NCBI RefSeq assembly: GCF_010450875.1
Contig: NZ_CP048422.1
Span: 3,011,001 to 3,075,000, forward strand
From: Sphingomonas insulae
Lineage (GTDB): Bacteria > Pseudomonadota > Alphaproteobacteria > Sphingomonadales > Sphingomonadaceae
Direction: 5' to 3'
Length of the DNA stretch: 64,000 nt
Of the stretch, positions 55,003-62,523 are shown in pieces. The stretch's first letter is position 1. Each line of letters begins with the position of its first letter. The notes under the pieces were generated by a model. That model had not been told where the DNA came from and did no database searches. It worked only from the letters and a program-made list of their open reading frames with translations. Both the position numbers and the translations under genes were made by a program.

Positions 55003-55941
55003 TCACGCCGCCGCCGCGTTCGCTACCGGCTTCGAGCGCACGCCGAGCAGGTGACAGATTGCAAACGACAGCTCCGCCTTGTTGAGCGTGTAGAAGTGCA
55101 GCGCCTTCACGCCCCCCGCATACAGCTTGCGGCTGAGTTCCGCCGCCAGCGTCGCCGCGATCAGCTGGCGCGCGGCGGGATGATCCTCCAGCCCGTCGAA
55201 CAACCGCGCCATCCACGCCGGCACCTCGGTCCCGCACATCTTGCTCATCCGCACGACGCTGGCGAAATTGGTGACCGGCATGATGCCCGGTACGATCTCC
55301 GCGGTGATCCCTGCCGCCGCCACCTTGTCGCGATAGCGGAAGAACGTCTCGGGCTCATGGAAGAACTGGGTGATCGCACGCGTCGCCCCGGCATCGATCT
55401 TCGCCTTCAGATTGTCGATATCCGCCTCGACGCTGACCGAATCCGGGTGGCATTCGGGATAGGCGGCGACCGAAATCTCGAACGGGTGCAGCCGCTTCAA
55501 CCCCGCGACCAGCGCCGCGGCATTCTCATAGCCGCCGGGATGGCTGACGAACGCCCCCGCATTGGGCGAATCGCCACGCAGCGCGACGATATGCCGTACG
55601 CCCGCCGCCCAATAACCTTGCGCGACCTCGTCGATCTCCGCCTTCGTCGCCTCGACGCAGGTCAGGTGCGCGGCGGCGGCCAGCGACGTCTCGCGCTGGA
55701 TGCGCGCCACCGTCGCATGCGTCCGTTCGCGCGTCGATCCGCCCGCACCATAGGTCACCGATACGAAGCTGGGGCCGAGCGGCTCCAGCGTGCGCACCGC
55801 CTCCCACAGCTGTTCCTCCATCTTCTCGCTCTTCGGCGGGAAGAATTCGAACGACACGTCCAGATCGCCGGCGACATCCGCATACAGCGGCGCCTTCAGC
55901 GCGATCTGCGCCTCTTCGAGCTGGTTCACCGAAATCGTCAT
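55003..55941 (-). CDS. metF: Methylenetetrahydrofolate reductase
   Basis: 312 residues. SFEFFPPKSEKMEEQLW holds the catalytic Glu, FVSVTYGAGGSTRERTH the flavin/folate loop, and LRGDSPN and FFHEPETFFRYRDKV later conserved parts. It reduces methylene-THF to methyl-THF, the methyl donor for MetH. It overlaps the ArsR-methyltransferase gene by four bases and leads directly to the metH genes, so it is part of one methionine-cycle operon. Confidence 0.95.
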   Translation of the reverse strand: MTISVNQLEEAQIALKAPLYADVAGDLDVSFEFFPPKSEKMEEQLWEAVRTLEPLGPSFVSVTYGAGGSTRERTHATVARIQRETSLAAAAHLTCVEATKAEIDEVAQGYWAAGVRHIVALRGDSPNAGAFVSHPGGYENAAALVAGLKRLHPFEISVAAYPECHPDSVSVEADIDNLKAKIDAGATRAITQFFHEPETFFRYRDKVAAAGITAEIVPGIMPVTNFASVVRMSKMCGTEVPAWMARLFDGLEDHPAARQLIAATLAAELSRKLYAGGVKALHFYTLNKAELSFAICHLLGVRSKPVANAAAA

Positions 55942-56930
55942 GCCGCCCCAACCCTTTTACCGATTTTTGTCCCGACCCCTGTCACCGGAACCTGACGCAG
56001 GTTCGCGCCCGGTTTGACGCCCAGCCACAATGTCACCGTCAATTCGCCGCCCTTCAGCGTCTCGGTCCGTGCCGGTGCCAGCCCGGCATTGCCGAACCAG
56101 CCCGCGATCTGTTCGTCCGCGAACCCCAGCCGGGTGTGCGCGTCGCGCGTCCGCAGGTCCTCGCGATCGTGCGGCGCGAAATCCGCGATCAGCAGCCGCC
56201 CGCCCGGTCCCAGCACCCGCGCCGCCTCCGCGATCGCCGCACCGGGCTGCTGCGCGAAATGGAGCACGTGGTGCAGGATCGCGACGTCCGCGGCGCCGTC
56301 CGCCATCGGCAGCGCATACAGGTCCGCCTGCCGCAATTCGGTGTTGGGCCGGTCGTGCAGCTTGGCCCGCGCCAGCCGAAGCATCTCCGATGATCGGTCG
56401 ATGCCCAGCGCGCTGTCCGCCTGTTCCCCGAACACCTCCAGCATCCGCCCCGTCCCGGTGCCGATGTCGATCAGGCTGCCGAGCGGCCCGTCGCCCAGCA
56501 CGCCGGCCATCGCCGCCTCCACCTGCTCTTCGGCGACATGGAGCGACCGGATCGCATCCCATTCGTCGGCATGCCCCTCGAACCATTGCGCCGCGCTCGC
56601 CGCGCGGTCGGCGCGCACCGCGGCAAGACGCGCGGCGTCCGCGACCGCCCAATGATCCGGTTCCGCCTTGGTCCACAGGTCGATCGCTGCCGCCACCGGC
56701 TGCGTCGCCGCCTGCCGCCCCAGCGCCACGAACACCCAGCTGCCCTCCTTGCGGCGCTCCGCCAGACCGGCATCGCACAGGATCTTCACGTGCCGGCTGA
56801 CCCGCGGCTGGCTCTGCCCCAGCACCTGCGCCAGCTCGCCGACCGACAGCTCCATCGAGCGGAGCAGCGAAAAGATGCGCAGCCGCGTCGCATCGGCCAG
56901 GGCACGGAAGATATCGAGCGCGAGGGTCAT
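55938..56930 (-). CDS. ArsR-family regulator fused to a SAM-methyltransferase domain (SahR-like)
   Basis: 330 residues. Residues 1-90 are an ArsR winged HTH (LRIFSLLRSMELSVGELAQVLGQSQPRVSRHVKILCDAGL). From about residue 140 comes a class I methyltransferase fold with LIDIGTGTGRMLEVFG (SAM motif I) and ADVAILHHVLHFAQQPGAAI. No metal-binding Cys pair of classic ArsR proteins is seen. SahR regulators of Proteobacteria have this role, sensing S-adenosylhomocysteine and repressing methionine-cycle genes. The coupling to metF-metH and the palindrome just upstream support that assignment, though it is not proven. Confidence 0.88.
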   Translation of the reverse strand: MTLALDIFRALADATRLRIFSLLRSMELSVGELAQVLGQSQPRVSRHVKILCDAGLAERRKEGSWVFVALGRQAATQPVAAAIDLWTKAEPDHWAVADAARLAAVRADRAASAAQWFEGHADEWDAIRSLHVAEEQVEAAMAGVLGDGPLGSLIDIGTGTGRMLEVFGEQADSALGIDRSSEMLRLARAKLHDRPNTELRQADLYALPMADGAADVAILHHVLHFAQQPGAAIAEAARVLGPGGRLLIADFAPHDREDLRTRDAHTRLGFADEQIAGWFGNAGLAPARTETLKGGELTVTLWLGVKPGANLRQVPVTGVGTKIGKRVGAA

Positions 56931-56940
56931 GTCGCTTCAA

Positions 56941-56962
56941 CATATAAAGATATCTTTATATG
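56941..56962. promoter_or_regulatory. Perfect 22-bp palindrome, operator of the arsR-metF-metH operon
   Basis: CATATAAAGAT followed directly by its reverse complement ATCTTTATATG, 11 bases before the regulator's start codon. It is strikingly AT-rich for this window and suits a dimeric winged-helix regulator. The encoded ArsR-type protein is the obvious ligand. The site also lies 66 bases before the divergent lipoprotein gene and could affect both. Confidence 0.75.
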
Positions 56963-56972
56963 CGGTCAACGT

Positions 56973-56997
56973 GGACCCGAAACGAACCTGTCGCGTT
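56973..56997 (+). promoter_or_regulatory. Near-consensus EcfG-type promoter for the lipoprotein pair
   Basis: GGACC (56973-56977), 16 bases, CGTT (56994-56997), 31 bases before the start at 57028. It has one mismatch from GGAAC-N16-CGTT. Confidence 0.4.
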
Positions 56998-57027
56998 TGC
57001 TCCGGGTTCATCGACTGGGAGATTATC

Positions 57028-57381
57028 ATGAAGCGCTTGCTGTTCCTCGCCGCCGTTCCGCTCGCCCTCGGCGCCGCCGCCTGCAGCCAGAATGCGCAGA
57101 ACGAGACCGCAGAAGCCGGCAACGCGATCGCCGCCGATACGGAGGCGACGACCCGCAACGCGGTCAGCGACGTCGATGCGGCGACCGACCAGGCCTTCGG
57201 CTCGGCCGAACGCAGCCTCGACAATGCCGGCGAGCGCATTGATGCCGCCGCCGACCGTACCGGCGATCGCCTCGACGCCGGCGCGGACCGTGCCGGTGCC
57301 GCGATCAGCAACGGTGCCGATCGTGCCGCCGATGCGACCGGAAACGCGCTTGAACGCGCCGGTCGTTCGTTGAAGGATTGA
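57028..57381 (+). CDS. Lipoprotein with amphipathic 11-residue repeats
   Basis: 117 residues from the ATG at 57028. A lipoprotein signal ends GAAAC. The body is a run of Ala/Asp/Arg-rich imperfect repeats of about eleven residues (ERIDAAADRTGDRLDAGADR, AGAAISNGADRAADATGNAL), predicted as one long amphipathic helix like LEA or apolipoprotein-type stress proteins. Cys at the lipobox is the only Cys. It starts a three-gene unit with a second lipoprotein and an aldo/keto reductase. A near-EcfG promoter suggests stress control. The exact role is unknown. Confidence 0.72.
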   Translation: MKRLLFLAAVPLALGAAACSQNAQNETAEAGNAIAADTEATTRNAVSDVDAATDQAFGSAERSLDNAGERIDAAADRTGDRLDAGADRAGAAISNGADRAADATGNALERAGRSLKD

Positions 57382-57407
57382 TCCGTCTTCAGGGGGAGTT
57401 CGTCCGC

Positions 57408-57602
57408 ATGTCTCGCATCGTCCTGTCGGCCGTACTCCCCCTCGCCCTGTTCGCCGCCGGTTGCTCGCGCGGCGACGGCGGCGATCCGGGCGGCGTCACG
57501 GCCGACGAAGCGGCCCAACTCAACGATGCCGCCGCGATGCTGGACGCCAACAGCATCGACCTGAACGCCGCCACCGCCAACGACACGGATCAAACGCCAT
57601 GA
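57408..57602 (+). CDS. Small lipoprotein
   Basis: 64 residues from the ATG at 57408, preceded by AGGGGGAG. The signal ends LFAAGC. The mature part is short, acidic and Asn/Ala/Asp-rich (VTADEAAQLNDAAAMLDANSIDLNAATANDTDQTP), with no family I recognise. Its stop overlaps the aldo/keto reductase start (ATGA), so the two are coupled even though one is membrane-anchored and the other cytoplasmic. Confidence 0.65.
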   Translation: MSRIVLSAVLPLALFAAGCSRGDGGDPGGVTADEAAQLNDAAAMLDANSIDLNAATANDTDQTP

Positions 57603-58549
57603 CCACGCTGCGCCGCCTGGGCTCCACCGACCTTCGCATCGCGCCACTGGTGCTGGGTGGCAACGTGTTCGGCTGGACGGCCGATCGCGCCGCCAGCTTC
57701 GCCGTCCTCGATGCATTCGTCGCGGGCGGCGGTACGATGATCGACACCGCCGACGTCTATTCCGCCTGGGTCGATGGCCACAGCGGCGGCGAATCGGAAT
57801 CGATGATCGGCGAATGGCTGAAGGCGAGCGGCAAGCGGGATTCGGTGTTGATCGCGACCAAGGTCGGCATGCTGCCCGGTGACGGTGGCGAGAAACTGGC
57901 ACCCGCCCGCATCACTGCCGCCGCGGAAGCATCGCTGAAACGGCTCGGCACCGATCGCATCGACCTGTATTATGCGCATCAGGACGACGACAATGTGCCG
58001 CAGGATGCGGTACTGGAGGTGTTCGGCCGGCTGATCGACGCCGGCAAGGTGCGCGTGCTCGGCGCGTCCAACTTTCATGCAGGCCGGCTGAAATCGGCGG
58101 TGGATGCGGCCAAGGACGACGGCCTGCCGCGCTACCACGTCCTCCAGCCCGAATATAACCTCGTCAGCCGCCACAAGTTCGAGGGCGAGCTGCGGGATTA
58201 TTGCATCACCGAGAATATCGGCGTGCTGCCCTATTACGGCCTCGCCTCCGGGTTCCTGACCGGCAAATACCGTACGAAGGATGACCTTGGCCAAAGCGTT
58301 CGCGGTGGTCGGATGGGTGACCTGCTCGACGGCAAGGGCGCGGACGTCCTCGCCGCCATGGATCAGGTCGCCGAGGAAACCGGCGCCACCCTCGCCCAGA
58401 TCGCGCTCGCCTGGCTGATCGCGCAGGAAGGCGTCACCGCCCCGATCGCCAGCGCCACCCGCGTCGAACAGGTGGAAGACCTGTTGCCGGCGATGGAACT
58501 CGCACTGACCAAGGACCAGATCGGCCGACTGGACGCCGCGGGCGCCTGA
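57599..58549 (+). CDS. Aldo/keto reductase
   Basis: 316 residues from the ATG at 57599. MIDTADVYSAW carries the catalytic Asp and Tyr, VLIATKVG the Lys, and DLYYAHQDDDN the His of the AKR tetrad. LAWLIAQEGVTAPIASATRVEQVEDL is the C-terminal cofactor-binding end. It is closest in pattern to the YghZ/IolS-like group that reduces aldehydes or oxidises sugars with NADP. The substrate is unknown. It is coupled to the small lipoprotein gene. Confidence 0.88.
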   Translation: MTTLRRLGSTDLRIAPLVLGGNVFGWTADRAASFAVLDAFVAGGGTMIDTADVYSAWVDGHSGGESESMIGEWLKASGKRDSVLIATKVGMLPGDGGEKLAPARITAAAEASLKRLGTDRIDLYYAHQDDDNVPQDAVLEVFGRLIDAGKVRVLGASNFHAGRLKSAVDAAKDDGLPRYHVLQPEYNLVSRHKFEGELRDYCITENIGVLPYYGLASGFLTGKYRTKDDLGQSVRGGRMGDLLDGKGADVLAAMDQVAEETGATLAQIALAWLIAQEGVTAPIASATRVEQVEDLLPAMELALTKDQIGRLDAAGA

Positions 58550-58643
58550 CGCGGCGGGTACCGGGCGTCGGCACACCGGCCACCCCGGGAATTGAGGTTC
58601 GTCACCACGCGAACTTTTCGCTGTCCTATTTGGAAAAGTCGTG

Positions 58644-58686
58644 AGAGCGTCGATTCGCGGTTACTCCGCTATGACGCTCTTTCTCA
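58644..58686 (+). terminator. Hairpin after the aldo/keto reductase gene
   Basis: AGAGCGTC (58644-58651) and GACGCTCT (58673-58680) form an 8-bp stem around an inner GCGG/CCGC hairpin, followed by TTCTC. It is a plausible end of the lipoprotein/reductase unit. Confidence 0.45.
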
Positions 58687-58902
58687 TCGCGATCCCGCAA
58701 CCGCAGCTGCTGCACAAGTGAGACTTTCGTGACCTTCGACGGATTCTCGCGGGGTTGAGGACATCAGCATCATGGCGCGGATCGACACCCGCTCATGCCT
58801 GACCGACTACAAGCCGCACCGATGGATGCGATAGTTGCATCCCCTGCGTCTGGGCCCAAACCCCTTCCCCGCATGCTTGGGCGCAACATCACCCCGCCCC
58901 AC

Positions 58903-58931
58903 CGTCATTCCCGCGAAGGCGGGAATCCAGA
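58903..58931 (+). repeat. Repeat arm, family C (diverged single copy)
   Basis: CGTCATTCCCGCGAAGGCGGG then AATCCAGA. It corresponds to one arm of the element at 21911-22005, with A/T substitutions that preserve the small palindrome. Confidence 0.65.
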
Positions 58932-59013
58932 CCCGCCACCCCTGCGGATCGCCCGAAACGTCAGCATCCGCGAATATCGCCCACGCGGCGACGCCGCGGA
59001 TCCCGGCAGGCAA

Positions 59014-59046
59014 GCGACCGCAACACACCTTTCGTGTTGCGGTCGC
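59014..59046 (-). terminator. Strong hairpin after aceA
   Basis: GCGACCGCAACAC (59014-59026) and GTGTTGCGGTCGC (59034-59046) form a perfect 13-bp stem with a 7-nt loop, ten bases past the aceA stop on the minus strand. The following T-run is poor, but the position and strength suit a terminator or 3' end protector. Confidence 0.65.
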
Positions 59047-59055
59047 CCCGGACGA

Positions 59056-60648
59056 TCACGCCGCGAACTGGTTCATCGTATTGTGTGCGCCACCGGCCTT
59101 CAGTGCCGCCTCGCCCGCGAAATATTCCTTATGATCGTCACCGATGTCCGATCCGGACATGTTCTGATGCTTCACGCAGGCGATCCCCTCGCGGATTTCC
59201 TTGCGCTGCACGCCCTTCACATAGCCCAGCATGCCCGCCTCGCCGAAATACTCCCGGGCTAGATTGTCGGTCGACAGCGCCGCCGTATGATAGGTCGGCA
59301 GCGTGATGAGGTGGTGGAAGATGCCGGCCCGCGCCGCTGCATCCTTCTGGAACGTCCGGATGCGCTCGTCCGCCTCCGCGCCCAGCTCGGTACCGTCATA
59401 ATCCACCGACATCAGCCGCGACCGGTCATACGCCGACACGTCGCGACCCGCCTCTGTCCAGGCGTCATACACCTGCTGGCGGAAATTCAGCGTCCAGTTG
59501 AAACTCGGGCTGTTGTTGTAGACCAGCTTGGCGTTTGGCACGACCTCGCGGATGCGGTCGACCATCGATGCGATCTGTTCGATATGCGGCTTCTCCGTCT
59601 CGATCCACAGCAGGTCGGCGCCATTCTGCAGGCTGGCGATACAATCCATCACGCAGCGGTCGGCACCGGTCCCCTCGCGGAACTGGAACAGGTTCGACGG
59701 CAGCCGCTTCGGCTTCATCAGCCTGCCGTCGCGGTTAATGACGACATCGCCGTTGATCGTCGACAGATCGGTGACCTCCTCGCAATCGAGGAAGCTGTTG
59801 TACTGGTCCCCCAGGTCGCCGGGTTCCTTGCTGACCGCGATCTGCTTGGTCAGGCCTGCGCCGAGCGAATCGGTACGGGTGACGATGATGCCGTCCTCGA
59901 CGCCCAGTTCCAGGAAGGCGTAGCGGCAGGCGCGCACCTTCGCCAGGAAGTCCTCGTGCGGCACGGTGACCTTGCCGTCCTGATGCCCGCACTGCTTTTC
60001 GTCGCTGACCTGATTCTCGATCTGCAGCGCACAGGCGCCCGCCTCGATCATCTTCTTGGCGAGCAGGTAGGTCGCCTCGGCGTTGCCGAAGCCCGCGTCG
60101 ATATCGGCGATGATCGGCACGACATGCGTCTGATGATGATCGATGGCCTGCACCAGCCGCTGCGCCTCGACCTCGTTGCCCGCATCGCGCGCATGGTCGA
60201 GATCGCGGAACAACAGGCTGAGTTCACGCGCATCGGCCTGGCGAAGAAAGGTGTACAGTTCCTCGATCAATGCCGGCACGCTCGTCTTCTCGTGCATCGA
60301 CTGATCCGGCAGCGGACCGAATTCGCTGCGCAACGCCGCGACCATCCAGCCCGACAGATAGAGGTAGCGGCGGTTCGTGGTGCCGAAATGCTTCTTGATC
60401 GCGATCATCTTCTGCTGGCCGATGAACCCGTGCCAGCAACCCAGCGACTGGGTATACGCCGCCGGGTCCGCGTCATAGGCCGCCATGTCGCGACGCATAA
60501 TCGCGGCGGTGTAGCGCGCGATGTCCAGGCCGGTCTGGAAACGGTTCTGCAGCCGCATGCGGGCGACCGCCTCCGCATCGATGCCGCCCCAGGTGGCCTG
60601 GCCGCCGATGAGCTGGCTGGCTGTGCCGATCTGCTGCTGATAGGTCAT
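59056..60648 (-). CDS. aceA: Isocitrate lyase (long form)
   Basis: 530 residues from the ATG at 60648. ADIDAGFGNAEATYLL supplies metal-binding residues and DEKQCGHQDGK is the catalytic loop Cys-Gly-His, with Gln where E. coli has Lys, as in the Pseudomonas-type enzyme of the same length. NNSPSFNWTLNF is also conserved. It splits isocitrate to glyoxylate and succinate, allowing growth on acetate and fatty acids. It is downstream of a regulator of the matching type and followed by a strong hairpin. Confidence 0.95.
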   Translation of the reverse strand: MTYQQQIGTASQLIGGQATWGGIDAEAVARMRLQNRFQTGLDIARYTAAIMRRDMAAYDADPAAYTQSLGCWHGFIGQQKMIAIKKHFGTTNRRYLYLSGWMVAALRSEFGPLPDQSMHEKTSVPALIEELYTFLRQADARELSLLFRDLDHARDAGNEVEAQRLVQAIDHHQTHVVPIIADIDAGFGNAEATYLLAKKMIEAGACALQIENQVSDEKQCGHQDGKVTVPHEDFLAKVRACRYAFLELGVEDGIIVTRTDSLGAGLTKQIAVSKEPGDLGDQYNSFLDCEEVTDLSTINGDVVINRDGRLMKPKRLPSNLFQFREGTGADRCVMDCIASLQNGADLLWIETEKPHIEQIASMVDRIREVVPNAKLVYNNSPSFNWTLNFRQQVYDAWTEAGRDVSAYDRSRLMSVDYDGTELGAEADERIRTFQKDAAARAGIFHHLITLPTYHTAALSTDNLAREYFGEAGMLGYVKGVQRKEIREGIACVKHQNMSGSDIGDDHKEYFAGEAALKAGGAHNTMNQFAA

Positions 60649-60766
60649 GTCGCGTCCTCGCTTCGTCTCGAATGCGAGGATCTGTATTGAAGTTGACACA
60701 ACGGATCGCTGAATATCGCAACGGCTAGCGGTCAACCTGTCACAGAACGATCATCGACGATGTCAT

Positions 60767-60786
60767 GATGTATGCATTCTTACATC
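60767..60786. promoter_or_regulatory. Inverted repeat between the regulator and aceA
   Basis: GATGTA (60767-60772) and TACATC (60781-60786) with an 8-base spacer overlap the last codon of the regulator gene, about 120 bases before the aceA start. It is a possible operator or a weak terminator. Confidence 0.35.
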
Positions 60787-62173
60787 AATCGCCGGCGAAG
60801 GTGAATCCCGACACCCCGCGGTCCCGCTCGTTGATCAGCAGCGCCCGGCCGGCCGGCGGCGCCGATCGCTGCGGACAGTCGGTGCGATGGCAGGCACGGC
60901 ACCCCAGCCCGATCGGCGTGGCATCGCCCTTCAGGTCCACCCCCCGCGCCACCGCCAGCGCGCCGCCGAGTTCGGCCGCGACGCCGATGCCCACCGCGAA
61001 TTCGGCAAGCACCCCGCCATAACGGCGACGCTGCGGCGTCACCGTCCGCGCGATCGTCAGCCACCGCGCCTTGTCCTCCAGCTCGACCAGCTGGACCGCC
61101 AGGCTGCCCGGCCGGTCGAACGCCTGATGCAGCCGCCACAGCGGGCATCGCCCCTCCGCCTCCGCCAGCGGCGATGCGCTCGCGCCCGAAAACCGCTTCG
61201 AACATTGCCCGGCCCGATCGATGCGGATCAGAAAGAACGGCAGGCCCCGCGCGCCGACCCGGTGCAGGGTTGTCAACCGGTGCGCGACCTGCTCGAACCC
61301 CGCCCCGAACCGCCGCTGCAACAATTCCAGGTCATAGCCGGTCGTCTCGCACGCCCGCAGGAAACGGGCATAGGGCATCATGACCGCCGCCGCGAAATAA
61401 CTGGCGAGGTGGCGGCGGAACAGCCGCTCGGACGACCGATCGGCGAACCCCGCCCCCTTGGCCAGCGCCTCGATCTCGGCCCGCGCTTCGATCTGCGCCA
61501 GTTGATACGCGGCCGCAAAGGTGCGCGACGCGGAATCCAGCACCTCGCTCAGCTGCAACTGGCGGGCATGCAGGTCCAGCCGCCGCAACAGGTCGGGCAT
61601 GACGTCGACGGGCAGGATGCGGATCGTCAGCTGGTGCTTCACCCGCAACCGCTCGGCGATCGCGCCGTACAGGTCGCCCGCACCCAGCCGCAGCTCGTCC
61701 GCCAGCGCCTCCGCCGCGCTGTCCAGATCGGCGAAATGCCCCCGCCAACGCTCGATCTCGCGGCGAACCTCGGCCACCGGGTCGACGTCGCCCGCCACGC
61801 CGCTGCCGCCGCCCGCGCCCAAACGGTCATAGACACGGGCAAACGCCTCGGCGCCGCCGGGGGCGCCGGCCAGCCATTCCCCCACCTCGTTGCGGTCGAT
61901 CTCCAGATCGGCGAACATCGGGTCCGCCAGCCGCCGCCGCATCGCCGCATCGCCGCCACCCGGCTCGCCCGCAGTCAACGCCCGCGGATCGAAGTCGTAG
62001 GATTCCGCCAGCTTCACCAGCAGCGCCGCCGACAACGGCCGCTGGTTGCGCTCGACCAGGTTCAGATAGCTCGACGAAATCGCCAACGCCTCCGCCATCG
62101 CCGCCTGGGTCAACCCGGCCTGCCGACGCAGCCTGCGCACCGCATGCCCGGCAAACAACTTTCGGTCCGCCAT
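60785..62173 (-). CDS. XRE-family regulator of the ScfR/RamB type (short-chain fatty acyl regulator)
   Basis: 462 residues from the ATG at 62173, with GGAGGTGAG just upstream. An N-terminal XRE helix-turn-helix (LFAGHAVRRLRRQAGLTQAAMAEALAISSSYLNLVERNQRPL) is followed by a central IrrE-like region and a C-terminal domain with a Cys cluster (LGCRACHRTDCPQRSAPP). The central helix reads RRHLASYFAAAVMMPY, without the HExxH zinc motif of active IrrE peptidases. Proteins of this layout (RamB, ScfR) control glyoxylate-cycle and acyl-CoA genes. Its position directly before aceA matches. Confidence 0.88.
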   Translation of the reverse strand: MADRKLFAGHAVRRLRRQAGLTQAAMAEALAISSSYLNLVERNQRPLSAALLVKLAESYDFDPRALTAGEPGGGDAAMRRRLADPMFADLEIDRNEVGEWLAGAPGGAEAFARVYDRLGAGGGSGVAGDVDPVAEVRREIERWRGHFADLDSAAEALADELRLGAGDLYGAIAERLRVKHQLTIRILPVDVMPDLLRRLDLHARQLQLSEVLDSASRTFAAAYQLAQIEARAEIEALAKGAGFADRSSERLFRRHLASYFAAAVMMPYARFLRACETTGYDLELLQRRFGAGFEQVAHRLTTLHRVGARGLPFFLIRIDRAGQCSKRFSGASASPLAEAEGRCPLWRLHQAFDRPGSLAVQLVELEDKARWLTIARTVTPQRRRYGGVLAEFAVGIGVAAELGGALAVARGVDLKGDATPIGLGCRACHRTDCPQRSAPPAGRALLINERDRGVSGFTFAGD

Positions 62174-62523
62174 CCTCACCTCCGTTGCTTCGAGGATCGG
62201 GTACGAAGCGCGACCTGTCAATTCGTTACATGATGACCGATCGTATTGTCAGCGTCGTATACACGGTGACCTTGCACCGCAGCCATGCCCCACTGCCCCG
62301 CCCCCGACTCTCTAGCTACCCGATTTCTCGAGAGTTTCCTGGGGAGGAAAGGTGACCGCCGGCGCTTCGTGCTCCGGCGGTCATTCCGTTTCTGCACCCG
62401 AAGGGTCCGCCCGCGACGCCTGCCGTCCGGCCGCTCTTGCTGCCCGCCGACGTGGTCGAGGGAGCCAGACCGCCTCCTCGCGCGTAGCACGCGGACGCGC
62501 GACCGGCGCGCCGGGGAGTATGC
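62174..62523. other. 350-bp gap before the cation transporter, with a strong hairpin
   Basis: There is no supported gene. A TTGACA-like -35 (minus strand, 62216-62221) may serve the regulator. A perfect 10-bp stem, TGACCGCCGG (62353-62362) with CCGGCGGTCA (62374-62383), lies about 140 bases before the transporter start. GGGGAG at 62513-62518 is the transporter's ribosome site. The long GC-rich leader could hold a metal-responsive RNA, but no known riboswitch core was recognised. Confidence 0.4.

Larger units (their letters stand above)
58550..59055. other. 506-bp gap between the aldo/keto reductase and aceA
   Basis: Short frames here are not supported as genes. The gap contains a hairpin at 58644-58680, a family C repeat arm at 58903-58931 and the long hairpin at 59014-59046. 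I see no RNA gene. Confidence 0.5.

Noticed and set aside
58795..59262. 155-residue frame in the gap before aceA
   Set aside because: It runs through a family C repeat and into the antisense of aceA, with no recognisable domain or ribosome site.
60762..62237. Shared motif GTCAT(G/C)ATGTA upstream of both aceA and its regulator
   Set aside because: With regions of about 130 and 350 bases compared in both orientations, an 11-mer with one mismatch is expected close to once by chance, so it is not evidence for an operator.
62341..62523. Mn (yybP-ykoY) or Ni/Co (czcD) riboswitch before the cation transporter
   Set aside because: GGGGAGGAAAG and GGGGAGTA recall parts of such motifs, but the paired conserved segments are missing and the second is simply the ribosome site. 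Only an unexplained hairpin is reported.
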